Origin: Anthopleura xanthogrammica
Taxonomy: Eukaryota > Cnidaria > Anthozoa > Actiniaria > Actiniidae
DNA length: 64,000 nucleotides
Reading direction: 5' to 3'
Assembly (NCBI GenBank): GCA_964019055.1
Contig: OZ025206.1
Coordinates: 21,049,078-21,113,077 of the forward strand
In this document: one piece after another, positions 10,567 to 31,190 of the stretch
Layout: each line of letters starts with the position of its first letter
How positions within the stretch are numbered: the stretch's first letter is position 1
The notes under the pieces: model-generated
What the model was told of the DNA's origin: nothing
The model's input: only the letters and a program-made list of their open reading frames with translations
Database searches by the model: none
Made by a program: the position numbers and the translations under genes

Positions 10567-12179
10567 TAAAAGAACAACCTATCTTCTTTCATTGCATTTA
10601 TTCTACTCAGCTGTCACCTATTTCCTACTTTACCAGCAAATAGAGTTTACATTAATCAGTTTTTCATTCTTGGGTATGTGAGAGTAACAAATAACAACCT
10701 CTACATACAGCATTAGAACATACGAGGGTTTCAGATGAGCTCCTATCCTTTATGATTCAGACAGTTGTATACAATAGGTTCTTATTCTTTAATGGGTGTA
10801 ATCTTGTCATATCATCACTCACTTAATAACAATACTAATACTAACATTACAGCCAAGCTAAAGAGGCTTAATTAGTTCAAAGTGAGTGTATAGATTATCC
10901 CTATTTCCAGCTAGTTTGTTTGAACTTTTAACATATGCCACATATTTTTTTACTTTTTCTGATTTTTTTCCTTTTGTACTTGTAATTTATTATTATTATC
11001 ACCTATTATGGTATCATTATTGTCATTCGTGACTGATAAGGGCTTGAGCTATACCTTCAACGACCTGAAATAGGATATTCCAGTAGTGAAAGAAACAGCT
11101 TTAATTAGCATGCTCTCCTAAAAAAAGCCTTGAGACACCGATATTGATTTGTATTCCTGGGTTTAACTTGAAATCATTTCCTGTCTCATGCAGAATGTTC
11201 ATCGAATGAATTGCTGGTTTTCAATCAGCTGATAAAAATATGTGAATCTCACTATCTGCTCCAAATGCTGGTCAAACACTGACCACCATGTGCTGTCAGC
11301 CAGAAAGAATTCTATTGAAAACAAGTGAAACCCAGCAATTGCAAGTTTTCAATAAAATTCTTTTTGTCTGACAGTACATGGTTGGTTGCAAATAATGAGA
11401 TGAAAAGATTTTTATCACCTGATTAAAACCTAGCAATTGTCAGTTTTCTTATGCAAAAACTACTAGTAAAATGAGTGAGCACTCCTTCTGAAAAAGGAAT
11501 ATTTTCAAAGCAAATCTGTGTATGATTGATTACATTATCAGAAGTACAAAAGAAGTATTTTGGAAGGAAATAAACTAGAGTGAAAAACAAAGTCAAATAT
11601 CTGATATTTGAGTCTATACTACAAATTGAATTTTTGGTAGACAACCTTTGAGGTTTACTCATTAAAGAGAAATGTCATAGTCTATGAAAGCTGAATTTTT
11701 AGGGACAAGGTTAATTGATGATTTAAAAATACAGTTGAACCTCAGTCTATACAATGGTCACCCTCGGGACAAATTTTTGTGGCCATTGTAGAGAGGTGGG
11801 CGTTGTGGAGATGTTTTGGTTACAGTATATATATATGAACTTAATGTTTAGTGGGACAATTTCCTCAGGGCCAACTGAGAGTTAAAGGACAAAGATATGG
11901 CAGCCATGTTGGTGGTATTAGCAAAAGAAGCTAATGAGCAATCTCTATTACCACAAACATGGGCGTGAGGATGTAACATGAAAACAAAAAATATGAGTTT
12001 CTCTACCCTGCTTGCAGAGGTCTTTTTCTGCCCACCGTTTTGGATTTCTCCCCGACCAGCCTGCCGCTCAGCCCTACAGAGGGGAAGAAAAATAACTTGC
12101 TCGTAGGTTACAGTATCTCAAAAATGTTACTACTTTAGGCAACCAAGTCACACATGTTATGCAGCTGCAAGCTATATGT
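10567..12179. other. Intergenic between TMX1 and the SLC35G gene
   Basis: It holds the TMX1 3' untranslated region and the end of the convergent SLC35G gene. At about 11740-11830 a phrase beginning 'cagttgaacctcagtctata' with 'ggccattgtagagaggtgg' resembles a dispersed invertebrate repeat. A foldback element lies at 12004-12119. No exon was supported. Confidence 0.5.
12004..12119. mobile_element. Short foldback MITE-like element, copy 2 of 3
   Basis: The ends TACCCTGCTTGCAGAGGTC and (inverse) TAACCTACGAGCAAGTTATT match the family seen at 115-183 and 21505-21591. The core 'CTGCCGCTCAGCCCTACAGA' is almost the same as in the third copy. This copy is longer and more diverged. Confidence 0.6.
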
Positions 12180-13756
12180 TTACTTTTCTTTAAGTGAAGC
12201 GGGAAAATTAGTATTATATATTTTTTGCTCTTCCAAAGCCAAATTTTTCTGCTGCTCAGAACAAGCATTACCACAGGAGGGGTTATCCCACCATTTATTT
12301 AAAATGACCAAAATATTGCAGCCAGCCACAAGCATTGCACCAATAATGCTGTACACGTTAGCATGGTAGTTGAGGAATACGAGCTGTAGAATGAAGGCAA
12401 ATACGATGTCAAGAGTTCGCACTAAAGCCACGATTCCTGCCTTCTCGAGTTGGAGGGACTTGGTGAGGAGTATCTGTCCACCTATGGAAGATATCGTAAG
12501 AAAATTCAATTAGGATTATATGCTTGCTGATGTTATTTTTCCTGGTTTTTCTTTCTTCATCCTTGCATTTTTTTTTTGTTTGTTTTTGTTTTGTTTCCTT
12601 TTCTTGCCTTTTTTTCTTTCTTGTTTCTTTCTTTTTTCTTTCTTGTTTCTTTCTTGTTTCTTTCTTTCTCTCTCTCTCCTCTCTCTCCTATCTCTCTCTC
12701 TCTCATTCATCCATTCATCCATTCATCCATTCATCCATTCATCCATTCATCCATCCATTCATCCATTCATCCATTCATCCATTCATCCATTCATCCATTC
12801 ATCCATTCATTCATTCATTCTTTCTTTTTCTTTCTTTCTTTTGTTTTTTGATATATATAGTTGGCCTCCGTAATTGACGCAAAGGAACACATTTGTACTA
12901 ACTACAATGTTTGATGTTGGTGAACTGTCTTTACAGCTAAAATAGTACGCGGATCTAGACCTACTATAACCATAGACCATGCAGTATTCAAACAGGCTGC
13001 AATTTCTCGTGACTTACCAATTCCACAGAAGCCAATAACCATTAACAACCACTGATGATAAGACCCGCATTGAACACTCTGAAAGGTTCCTGTGACCAAG
13101 ATCCCAGCCAGTGTCAGAATGACTCCAGCCATGGCCACATACAGGGGTGGTACGAGATAACTGATGCCTTTCAACTTACGGAGTGTAATCAATGCTATTG
13201 AAGTCAGCACAGCGCCACACAAAGCAACCAGGGTCGCTGTAACTTGCTGAAAACTACTGCTGTCGAACGTAGCTCCTTCAACAGCGTGTGGGAATAAGAA
13301 GGTTGGTCGTGCTATTAGAACTATCCCAACGAAGCATAACAGAGTGCCGAAAAAATTGAACAGGCCCCACGACTCACCCAAGATGAAATACGCCAGTACC
13401 CCGGTGAAGATTGGAGACGAGAACACAATCACTGTAGCATCAGCAAGTGGCATGTGTTGGAAGGCGTAGAACTGACAACAGAGTGCTAGACTACCAGTCA
13501 AAGCTCGCACGAATAGATAAGGTAGCAGATGCAGTTCTCCAAACACTGGCGCTTTGGTGTACACAATAGGTGGAAGTAAGAAAATCAGTTGAATCAAGCT
13601 ACGGAAAAATACAACTTCTTGTGGCGGGATTTCGCCCAAAAGTTTTACGAGCAATGATGAGACAGCGAAGAAAACACACGAAAAAGCGGCCAGAAGAAGA
13701 CCAAGAATTCGGCTCGCTGAATCATCTTCGTTCTCCATAGATTTCTGCGCCACCAT
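12180..13756 (-). CDS. SLC35G-like EamA-family transporter
   Basis: Two exons: 13756-13018 (donor GTAAGT) and 12481-12180 (acceptor CTTCCATAG), joined within a glycine codon to give 346 residues, close to human SLC35G1 (365). The sequence is strongly hydrophobic with about ten membrane segments arranged as two EamA (DMT superfamily) repeats. The first contains 'PLADATVIVFSSPIFTGVLA' followed by 'ILGESW', and the second contains 'LEKAGIVALVRTLDIVFAF', both typical of this family. The family comprises small-molecule carriers, and SLC35G1 has been linked to ER and plasma-membrane calcium handling. The substrate cannot be read from sequence. The start at 13756 was chosen because it precedes the acidic tip and first helix. 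A second Met at 13738 is also possible. The intron carries a large CATT/CATC microsatellite. Confidence 0.85.
12560..12840. repeat. Pyrimidine-rich and CATT/CATC microsatellite in the SLC35G intron
   Basis: A T-rich, TTTC and CTCT tract (about 12560-12705) runs into a long CATT/CATC tetranucleotide array (about 12706-12815) and ends in TTTC again. It keeps frames open on both strands, giving spurious Phe/Ile/His/Ser-rich reading frames. Confidence 0.9.
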
Positions 13757-14056
13757 AGCAGTGGTAAATTTCTTTTCATTTTCAGGTTTTTGAATGCTTT
13801 TAATATGTTTTTCTTAATCCATTTCGGTCTAATTACTTTGAAATTGTATGAGATTTGCACAGATGCTTAGTGGCATCACCTGGTATATTCTCGACGTTTA
13901 AATGCTTTTCAAAGTATTTTTTAGTGAAATTAAAAACAAATCAGTGGGACATTTGACAGCAGGCATATCTGGTATCCTTTATTTTAGTGTGGGCACGTAG
14001 GAGTGGGAAATTAACGGATCGCTTTGTTAAAGGATTTCAGTTCCTCTCAAACCTTG

Positions 14057-14177
14057 TTGAGTGATCACGCACAAAGGAATTCAGGGCGAGGCTCCGGGGA
14101 AATAAAAGAATATATTAGGATAATTTCATTGGTGTCCCGGAGCCTCGTCTTGAATTGCTTCGTGCGTGATCACTCAA
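14057..14177. mobile_element. Foldback element with arms of about 42 bp
   Basis: TTGAGTGATCACGCACAAAG at the left faces CGTGCGTGATCACTCAA at the right. The arms continue inward (AGGCTCCGGG against CCCGGAGCCT) around a loop of about 37 bp. The transcript or single strand would form a long hairpin. It is non-coding and MITE-like. Confidence 0.75.
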
Positions 14178-14881
14178 TCAGAATATCGAAAGTAACTAAC
14201 AGATCAAATTTGAATTAGCGCCTTTAATAGGCTTTGCGGAGGGAGGAAGACCGGAGAACCTGCTAGATAAATACCCTCGAAACATAGGAGACCTAACAAT
14301 CTCCATTCACATGATAGCGAGTCCAGTAAGCAAAACCAATCCAAGTGAGGCGAGTGCACTATACCACGTCACCCTTGATTCTCATCTAACATCTCATACT
14401 AGTTTACTCGCTACTTCCATCTGTTATATATTAGACCCTATTTCTGCTAAAATGGATTTATAATTTTCCTTTTTTGAAAAGCAGGATTTCCACTCATTGG
14501 AGCCGAGGAGCGGGATAGAAAAGAATTGATCACGCAGAAAATGGTTGGGAACAAGACATTCTACCGAAGGGGGTGCCACATGGTCAGAAGAGTTCTGACA
14601 AACATTTTTTCTCATTGCCATTTCTCAATCATACTGACCCCTATTAAAGCAATCACACTTCTAAATTATTTTCAACTTTCTGACCAAAATCTAGAACAGG
14701 TTTATAACAAATTGTATTATTTCCTTAGATCCAGATTTGAGCGTGTTCACTTATTAATTGCTTGGACACTTGGTACCCAAGTACAAGGTCCCAACCTTGT
14801 ACTCAGGTGCAGTACCAAGACACCAAATTTTGATATGGGGACAAAAAAGAAGACGAGTTACATTAGTTCACAGCAAGAATA

Positions 14882-14980
14882 GACCTTTATAGCTTGGGCA
14901 TAATGTTTTGCCCATTTCAGACCAATGAAGAATCCATGAGGTTTGAAATGGGCAACACAAGCACCCAAGATAAAAAGGTC
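14882..14980. mobile_element. Foldback element of about 99 bp
   Basis: The left arm GACCTTTATAGCTTGGGCAT pairs with the right arm read inversely (GACCTTTTTATCTTGGGTGC). A second block, TTGCCCATTTCAGACC, pairs with GGTTTGAAATGGGCAA. The centre is short. It is non-coding. Confidence 0.65.
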
Positions 14981-15386
14981 CATTGTACTCTCAAGCTTCA
15001 TGCCCTGGAACCAAGTTGGCAGAATTTACTTGTCATTCTATCTCCAACATGACAACATTTCAAAGGAAAAACAAATTTATTTGCACTAAAGACAGGTTTA
15101 CATGATGGAGTTGTACACCATTAACATCCAAAACACTAGATGTACTGCAATTTTAAATTAATCTACAGTCCTGATGAAAAGTATAAATGTAGATAGTGTT
15201 CACATTGGAGTATCCTTGGTGAAGATTACAAGTGCTAGCTTAGGTGGAATGCATTCTTGATTACGTGATTACAGCCACTTGATATAGATGATCTTGCTAT
15301 TTCTGTGTTTGACATCTGTATTATTCTTGTTTCCAAGCAACAGAACCAGTATTCTGGAAGTTAAATGTCTCTTGTGCTTGTGGTGC

Positions 15387-16809
15387 TTACTTTGACCTGG
15401 CTCTCATCTTTCTCCTTTTGCGCTTCAATCTAAAAATAATTTTTTTATGACAATTATTAAAACATGGCATGATAAAGTAAGAAATGCTTTGAGGCTCTTA
15501 TGTCACACTTTGTTTTAAGGGGGACATTGGGGGATCTCAAACACCACAAAAACTATCTGAAATCACTGTATCACCTCACGAAAAATCAACAAAACACCCC
15601 AACCGCAAACGTCCAAATACTTTGACACTTATATTGAACAGGACATCGCAATCAATTAGATTGTTTCACTGGACACCACAGGTCTAATAACGTAAACACC
15701 GGACATCCCAAGGTTTGAGATCACTGCAATACCACAAAAAAAATCCAAAAACACCACATGAAAAAAAAGCTAACACCGCAAGCCCCAATGTCCCCCTCCT
15801 CCCTTTCAATTCAAGCAATTTTCCCTTTTTCTACAAATGCTGCATATTTTTCTCCCTTCACACTTGAGTCTGGGTTGACAGATGCAGAATTTGGGAAGTA
15901 GAGATTGCACAGCAGTGAGAGTGATACATTTGTCTCTCACCAATGCAACCGGGGTCCCAAACTTAGTATTTTGTGTGATTTGAGTTGATTGATGGTTCTC
16001 TCCTGTGCTTCAAGGGCTTTTCTTTGGGTTCTCCTCCCTCCACAGAAAGCAACTTCTAAACTCCACTTTGATCATGGAATGATGATGGCCACAGGTTTGT
16101 TAGCCACTGCATTGTTTTTAAGTGCTACCCTTATTAAACACAGACTATTATTCTTATTTGGAATTGATGAACCTAAAAAAGTCCTTTATCTACATATCTC
16201 TGAGCTTGCAGAAAAATGTGAGCATTTGTAACAATTGCTAAAAGCACATGGTTGCTGAATGCAGAATTTGGAGAGCATGGACGGCAAAGCAGTGAGAGCG
16301 AGACATTTGCAATTAGGGTTCAATTCCCAGACTCAATGTTGCTTGTGAGTATAGTTGAATTGATGGTTCTCTCATGTGCTTCAAGGGTAATCATAGATTA
16401 ACCGCATGTTGGACACTGAATTTGAATTTTTGACAACAAACTTTGACTCTAAATGTATTTTGGATATCAAAGATCACACTATCCTGTGGTGAAAATTGAT
16501 ATTTCAAAGCCAATTTGTTGACTTCAATGTGTAGAGTTCGTTCAATGTGAAATACTGACAAACCGTGTGTACTGTAGCGGATACCACGATGCAACACAGA
16601 CACATTGCAGTAAAAAAGTTAAAGATATTTACTCACCTCCTCATGCGCTTTTTCTTCCACTGTTAGTTAGTTCATCAATTTAAAAGAAAGAAGAAAGAAA
16701 ACACATGGAATAGTTAGAATTCAGCACGGAAACAAGTCGTCATCCACACATCGAACACACTCAACTAAAACGTAGATTTCTCGTATAAACAACGTACCTT
16801 GTCTCTCAT
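15387..16809 (-). CDS. RPL41: Ribosomal protein eL41 (RPL41), 25 residues
   Basis: Three tiny exons join in phase: 16809-16798 (M-R-D-K, donor GTACGT), 16659-16637 (WKKKRMR plus two bases, donor GTGAGT) and 15429-15387 (the final bases of Arg, then LKRKRRKMRARSK and a stop). The product has 25 residues, 18 of them Lys or Arg, and matches the universal eukaryotic eL41 almost residue for residue. It is the smallest protein of the large ribosomal subunit and forms a single helix at the subunit interface. Its size hides it from length-based gene calling. The second intron (15430-16636) holds a MITE and two SINE-like repeats. An upstream splice site (acceptor AATAG before 16825) and a donor at 16928 suggest a further non-coding first exon. 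Confidence 0.93.
15529..15796. mobile_element. MITE-like element in an RPL41 intron
   Basis: GGGGGACATTGGGG at 15529-15542 and CCCCAATGTCCCCC at 15783-15796 are perfect 14-bp terminal inverted repeats. The interior is rich in 'acaccacaaaa' phrases and has no open frame. It is 268 bp long. Confidence 0.8.
15880..16013 (+). repeat. SINE-like repeat, diverged copy
   Basis: It shares 'atgcagaatttgg', 'gcagtgagag', 'gagacatttg', 'ttgatggttctctc' and 'tgtgcttcaaggg' in the same order and spacing with the copy at 16251-16386, about 370 bases away. It carries a degenerate B-box region (GGGGTCCCAAAC). Confidence 0.55.
16251..16386 (+). repeat. SINE-like repeat with RNA polymerase III B-box
   Basis: GGTTCAATTCC at 16317-16327 matches the tRNA B-box consensus GGTTCRANTCC. 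A related copy lies at 15880-16013. The family resemblance suggests a tRNA-derived SINE fragment sitting in the second RPL41 intron. No poly(A) tail or clear target duplication was seen. Confidence 0.5.
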
Positions 16810-16928
16810 GATGAAAGGAATATATTTCCTATTAAATAAAGAACAAAATAAATCAGTTTTTTTTGAAGGATGACTAAAAATAACGCAGAATTAAAGCGGA
16901 TTCGAAGAGTAAAATATCCACAACTAAC

Positions 16929-17050
16929 CTTCCAAGATGGATGATTCAAAGAGGACCAACTATCAGAATATCCCGTATGTAAAGAGGCTGGCCTAGTGGA
17001 CTGGAGCGAGTAGACAGGTAGCCCATGCGCGCATTTTGGGACCAATCATG
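16929..17050 (-). promoter_or_regulatory. RPL41 5' non-coding exon and promoter with TOP-like start and CCAAT box
   Basis: On the minus strand a donor GTTAGT (16928-16923) ends a segment that contains 'GGTCCTCTTTG' and 'GCCTCTTTAC', both fitting the 5' terminal oligopyrimidine start expected of ribosomal protein mRNAs. GATTGGTCCC (inverse of gggaccaatc, 17038-17047) gives an upstream CCAAT box. The motifs are seen. The exact start site is inferred. Confidence 0.5.
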
Positions 17051-19069
17051 CGATCAAGGAAACACATTTTGTCTTTGAAAACTGATAAAATAAATGTTAT
17101 ATAAAATTTCACAGAAGCTTTATGATCTTCTTTAATTTTTCTAAAAATATTTACGAAAAGCAAGATTGGGTTTCCTTTATTTCACGGTAAATGCTTATTT
17201 ACAATATAAGGCGCGCGCTTGCTCAATCATTTTTGATTTAATTATTTTCGTAATTTTTTTCATAAGTGTTATGGGTTTTGTTATTATAATTTTTTCTTTA
17301 ACATGGTCTCTCATAATAAACAGTGTTCTAAAGTTTGAGTAAAGCGCATGCGCGCGTTGGTTTCTTGTGATCCCACATTGGTTAACGCATTCAAATTAAT
17401 ATAGTCATTTTGGATAGAACATTCAAACTAAGACCGTACTTACTAGGATCATTTCTATAGTACGCGTCCCGTCTTTGTTTCCCAACAAAGGCAACCACTT
17501 CAACCACGGTGATGAACCGTAGCGTACCCTTCTGAGCGTGAAGCAAGTCATGGGCATTGCCTTCATTGGCAAGTCGCCACTGACACTTGATGAATGTTCC
17601 TCTCCTTTGCTTAGCGAAGGAATGGAGGGAGGGAACGCATTCAGAGTGGTTGAAGTGAATTTACAATATCAAGAGAAAATAATAGTTCAAGCAGTTCTAA
17701 TATCCTGAACAGACGTCTGGTCACGCAACGTTTCTGTTCCCACTAACCAGGAACTAGCCTCCTACGCAGACACTCTTAGGGTCGTCACGCAATACTTAAC
17801 GTTGCGTGACGACCCTAAGAACGTCTGCAAAGGAGGCTAACCAGGAACGTGTTAATGGGGAGAGAAACGTTGCGTGACGACCCTAATAACGCGGTACTTG
17901 AAGAGCGTGTTATAAATAAGGTATTGTCAGAGTAAAGGACTAACGGCAGAGACTTCAGGATTGGTAGATCAAATTTAAGAAATTTCTCTTCAAATTATAT
18001 GTTTATCGCTCTCCATGTGAGTATCCATGGATGTAGTTGCAAATCAGGGGCGTAGCGAGGATAAAGGATCTTGGGAGGGGGGGCACAATCGCCAAAGCAA
18101 AAAAAAAGATAATTGCAGATGCAAATATAAGAATGTGGGAACGTTTCTGGGAACGAATGAGAAGTAACAGTCCGCAATCGGAGCTCCGTGCCAGCCATTA
18201 ATAAAAATACAATACGCTTTGAGTACGAACCCCCTTTTATTTCATTTTCCCGTAGCTATTTATCGTGCTTTTTTTTTCACAAGAAATTTCATACATTTTT
18301 CTTTACAACAAATGATTTTGATATAATTTTGCTCGACTGTCAAGCATTTCTCATAGAAATTGCATAGAATATATTAAAATGTATTTGATTATAATAAAGT
18401 GCTTTCACACAAAACTTTCGAATAATATATTCATAAATTCATTATTACCTATTTCCGGAAAAAAATAACTTAAATAACAATGACAAAAAGCAAGTAAAAT
18501 TAAGGAAGATTTTGTATGAGTAAAAAATTCAAATGGTTTCTATTTTCTAATGAGCTCAGTATCCAATCACAACGCTTGGATAAGGAAGCCCATTAACTGT
18601 CAAGGAAAGTTTAGGTAATTTTTTTTCTTCAGACAAAATCTGCTCAAATGTGCGCGTCAAACATTTCAAATGCGAAATGTGAAAAACTACGTACTCTGTC
18701 ATTTCAAAATTTCCAGTGTTCATTTACGAACCAAAAAATTAATGAGCGTAATTCGACAAATAGGTTTAGATATACTGCACTCTAAAAACCATGCATGGAT
18801 TATTTTCCTTGGCTATAAAACTGAGAGTACATCAGTCCATTTTAGTACTATCTGACATTTTTTTTCCTGGATACGTCACCCAGCTATAAAAGTGGTTGAA
18901 ACACTAGAATTTCAAAAATTGCGGACAAAAACGATATTTGAATTCATTGCCTAAAAAGGCAAGAGTCGAAATGAGTAGTGAATATGCGTTTCGTGAAATA
19001 TTAATTCCCAATATTAAAATTTGAAATTTCACTTGAATAAATTTAAATGTTAATTCATGCAGCTTATTG
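17051..19069. other. Intergenic between RPL41 and SPATS2
   Basis: No exon was supported. It contains the nested foldback at 17719-17883, a degenerate 'caggggcgtagcgagg...gggggggc' repeat at about 18045-18090 (similar phrases occur near 45385 and 46548), AT-rich sequence, and the SPATS2 3' untranslated region just below 19070. Confidence 0.5.
17719..17883. mobile_element. Nested double foldback element
   Basis: The outer arms GGTCACGCAACGTTTCT and AGAAACGTTGCGTGACGACC enclose an inner pair of about 36-bp arms: GCCTCCTACGCAGACACTC and TTAGGGTCGTCACGCAA facing TTGCGTGACGACCCTAA and CGTCTGCAAAGGAGGC across nine bases. The same GTCGTCACGCAA terminus therefore occurs at several points, suggesting one copy inserted in, or duplicated within, another. 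Confidence 0.75.
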
Positions 19070-28552
<9,483 letters not shown>

Positions 28553-29120
28553 GAGAGCTTGTCCATTTCCACTGTCATTAAGAATGTTATCTGTAATGGA
28601 CAAAGTGTTACCTTCAATACAACTAAAGATCACTATAGATTACAAAATATCCATAGGGTATATTCCGAGAGAACTCACCAGATTTTTCAGATTTCAGATT
28701 GCTCGACATCTCTACTTGGTGCAATGCAGTACCGGTTTCTACCAGTGAGGAAAATATCTCCGAACGCATATGCTAATCAACTTCGAACGTTCAAATCGAT
28801 GATGATCGAACAATGAATTCTCCCTTCCTAATTCTAAAGAGAATTTATACATTATAAAGCAATACGTTTTCAGCTTTCATAAAAAAAAATGCGAATTTTC
28901 TTTTTCAAATAAAAATCCTTGAAGTATCATAACTATTTTAGTCATATCGGGATAAATTTGGAACCATTTCTATAAGTTTAAGAGATGAAAATCAAAAAAC
29001 AAAACGTTCTTATTGTTGATCAATATAGATTTTCTTACAAGGTGTATTGGTAACCATAATCATAAGAGCGCGCGCCAGGGAATGTAGTCTCCGCCCCCTA
29101 TTGTTGAGTAACCAATCAGA
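28553..29120 (-). promoter_or_regulatory. SPATS2 5' flank and likely promoter region
   Basis: About 500 bases upstream of the SPATS2 start lie a GC-box-like CCGCCCCC (about 29091) and an inverted CCAAT box (ATTGG on the minus strand from aaccaatcag, about 29109). The start site itself was not located. Non-coding exons could lie between. Confidence 0.3.
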
Positions 29121-30189
29121 ATTATCATTACTAAAATTATAAGAGATTGCTCAAAACAAACGAGTTCTCAGAATTATTACCTTGTATTTTTAAAGGTCAT
29201 CGTTATTTAATAAATTTAGATGCAAAAATAAAATTAAGATAAAATATTTTCTTATTCCATTGATTCATTTCATTTATTCTTTCTAACATAAAATAAGATG
29301 TAAACAAAATTTCTAAAGGCTAAATTTCTCAAAATGATGCCTTCATTTTTTCGAGTTGTTACTTTTTTATTGCCTTTTCAGTTGATAGTATTGTTCTTTC
29401 TTCTCTTGCAATTCGAAGTTTTGTGCTGACTTTGCAAAGAAAGAAACAGAACAAGAGCCCCTTTTGTTCATTGTTTCTTTTCCGAGAAAAACCCTAGGTC
29501 GAAGTCATTTATTGACCTTACGATTTTAAACCAATTGGCGTTTAGTTTCTAAGGGTTTTTTGTGGAGGTGTTGGAAAACACGCTGTCTTGGTTGTAACAA
29601 GATTACTTGTTGGGTGGTCCCTAAGCTAAACATCTCCAATAAACGACAAAAGACAGGTAGACAACAATACCGGAAACTAAAGAAAAGGACTGGAGGAAAG
29701 GGAAGGGTCAACATGCTGAAGATTAGGACATCATTATCGGGCAAAGGAGAGGACAGGGCTGATCGGGGGGAGGGAGAGGGGAAGGTATATTAAAGGAAAA
29801 CAATTTTCTCAAAGTATGTACCTCAAATCCCTCGCTATCCCCACCCCCTCCCCGCGACCCTTAAGATCATGAAATGCAAATATGAAAAGAAATTTCGTTC
29901 TCTTCATTTCCGGTATGCGCGGCTACTCACCATCGAATTCTTTTGGGCAATTAGCTACGGTTTCATGTCTCAGCGCCTTTCCTGACTTTAGACCCACTAG
30001 TTCTTTGGGGACAGGCAAGGTCAAAACAATATGGTTAATTCAACACATATATACATAACATAAAACATACATAAACTTTATTAACGTTACGTGTCGGTCT
30101 TCTAGCATACCACAAGTAGTACACTAATCGGGGACACTATCCAAAATAGATCCAAAATAGGTACCCGATCGATTTTATTATTTGGGTAC

Positions 30190-31190
30190 CCTTCCGCTCA
30201 GAAACCTGTTGATATGCTCGATCACTGGGTGGCCGTAGTGACCACTTCTATACAAAATAAATACGTTGTTTAGCATACATACATTATATTCATTTAATTC
30301 TGCGATTTGGCTTTTAGTTTCGGAGGTTTTTGAGGCCAAAATCCAGGATTTCCCTTCCAGAGGTGGTGGGTACAGGGAAACCCCATCCGTGCAGCCCCTT
30401 TGCATAGAATCCCGTAAGATTACAGTTGTTTAACCATATTCCTTTCATAGACGGATCAGTAATAATCTCCCTGGCAAGCTAGCTGATCGATAACAGCTAG
30501 GAAGGCAGAATAGTCAATTATGCCCTTTGGAACCGTGACAAAAGACTGATAGCCCTTTCCCCCTTAGCGAACGGTGGAATGCTTCATACTTGGTGTCCGT
30601 GGTGACTATTTCGACACAAATACGTTTTAAGCATATACATATGCAAACATGCAGTATATTCATTTTTTATCTTTGGAGATTTTTGTGAACAAAATCCATG
30701 ATTTCAATTCCAGAGGTTTTGGATACCGGGTTAACCAACCCCTCCCCTCTACATTGAGTCCCGCCAAGATGACAAGCGCTAGAGTTAAACCTCATTCCCT
30801 TCATAGATAAATTCAGTAATAAACTGGAACGCTGATAATAGGAAGGCAGAATATTTAACGCCATTTGGAACAGAGACAAAGTAACCCCTCTCCCCTTAAT
30901 GACCTGTTGAAATACTCCATGCTGGGTTCAAGTCCGTGGTGACGCTTTCAAATACCTTGCTAAGCATACATGCAGTATATATTATCATTTATTAGCTTTG
31001 GAGATTTTTGTGGACCAAATCAAGTACTTCTCTTCCAGAGGTGGTGGACCCCACCCCTCCCCCTATATCGAGCCCCGCCAATTCAGATGGCAATGGTTTA
31101 CCCTTATTCCCTTCATAGATAAGTTCAGTAAAAAGCTGGCCCGCAGATCAGGAAGGCAGAAGTAGTCAACGCCCTTTGGAACAGTGTCAA
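30190..31190. repeat. Diverged tandem triplicate, unit about 330-360 bp
   Basis: Three consecutive units share 'acctgttgatatgctc'-type starts, 'ccgtggtgac', 'aagcatacat...cagtatattcat', 'ggagatttttgtg', 'ttccagaggtggtgga', 'gagtcccgcca', 'ttcccttcatagat' and 'aggaaggcagaa...cctttggaac'. They start at about 30195, 30560 and 30897. They are too diverged to be recent, and no open frame is conserved across them. Confidence 0.65.

Larger units (their letters stand above)
13757..15386. other. Intergenic between the SLC35G and RPL41 genes
   Basis: It contains the SLC35G 5' flank, two foldback elements (14057-14177 and 14882-14980), a shorter hairpin near 14770-14822 (ACAAGGT facing ACCTTGT) and the RPL41 3' untranslated region. 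No further exon was supported. Confidence 0.5.

Noticed and set aside
12516..12877. Several overlapping frames rich in Phe/Ser/Ile/His or Arg/Glu/Lys on both strands
   Set aside because: They are translations of the TTTC and CATT/CATC microsatellites within the SLC35G intron.
29560..29793. Basic frame (KRQKTGRQQYRKLKKRTGG) resembling a ribosomal protein tail
   Set aside because: It lies in purine-rich sequence. No family match and no splice sites support it.
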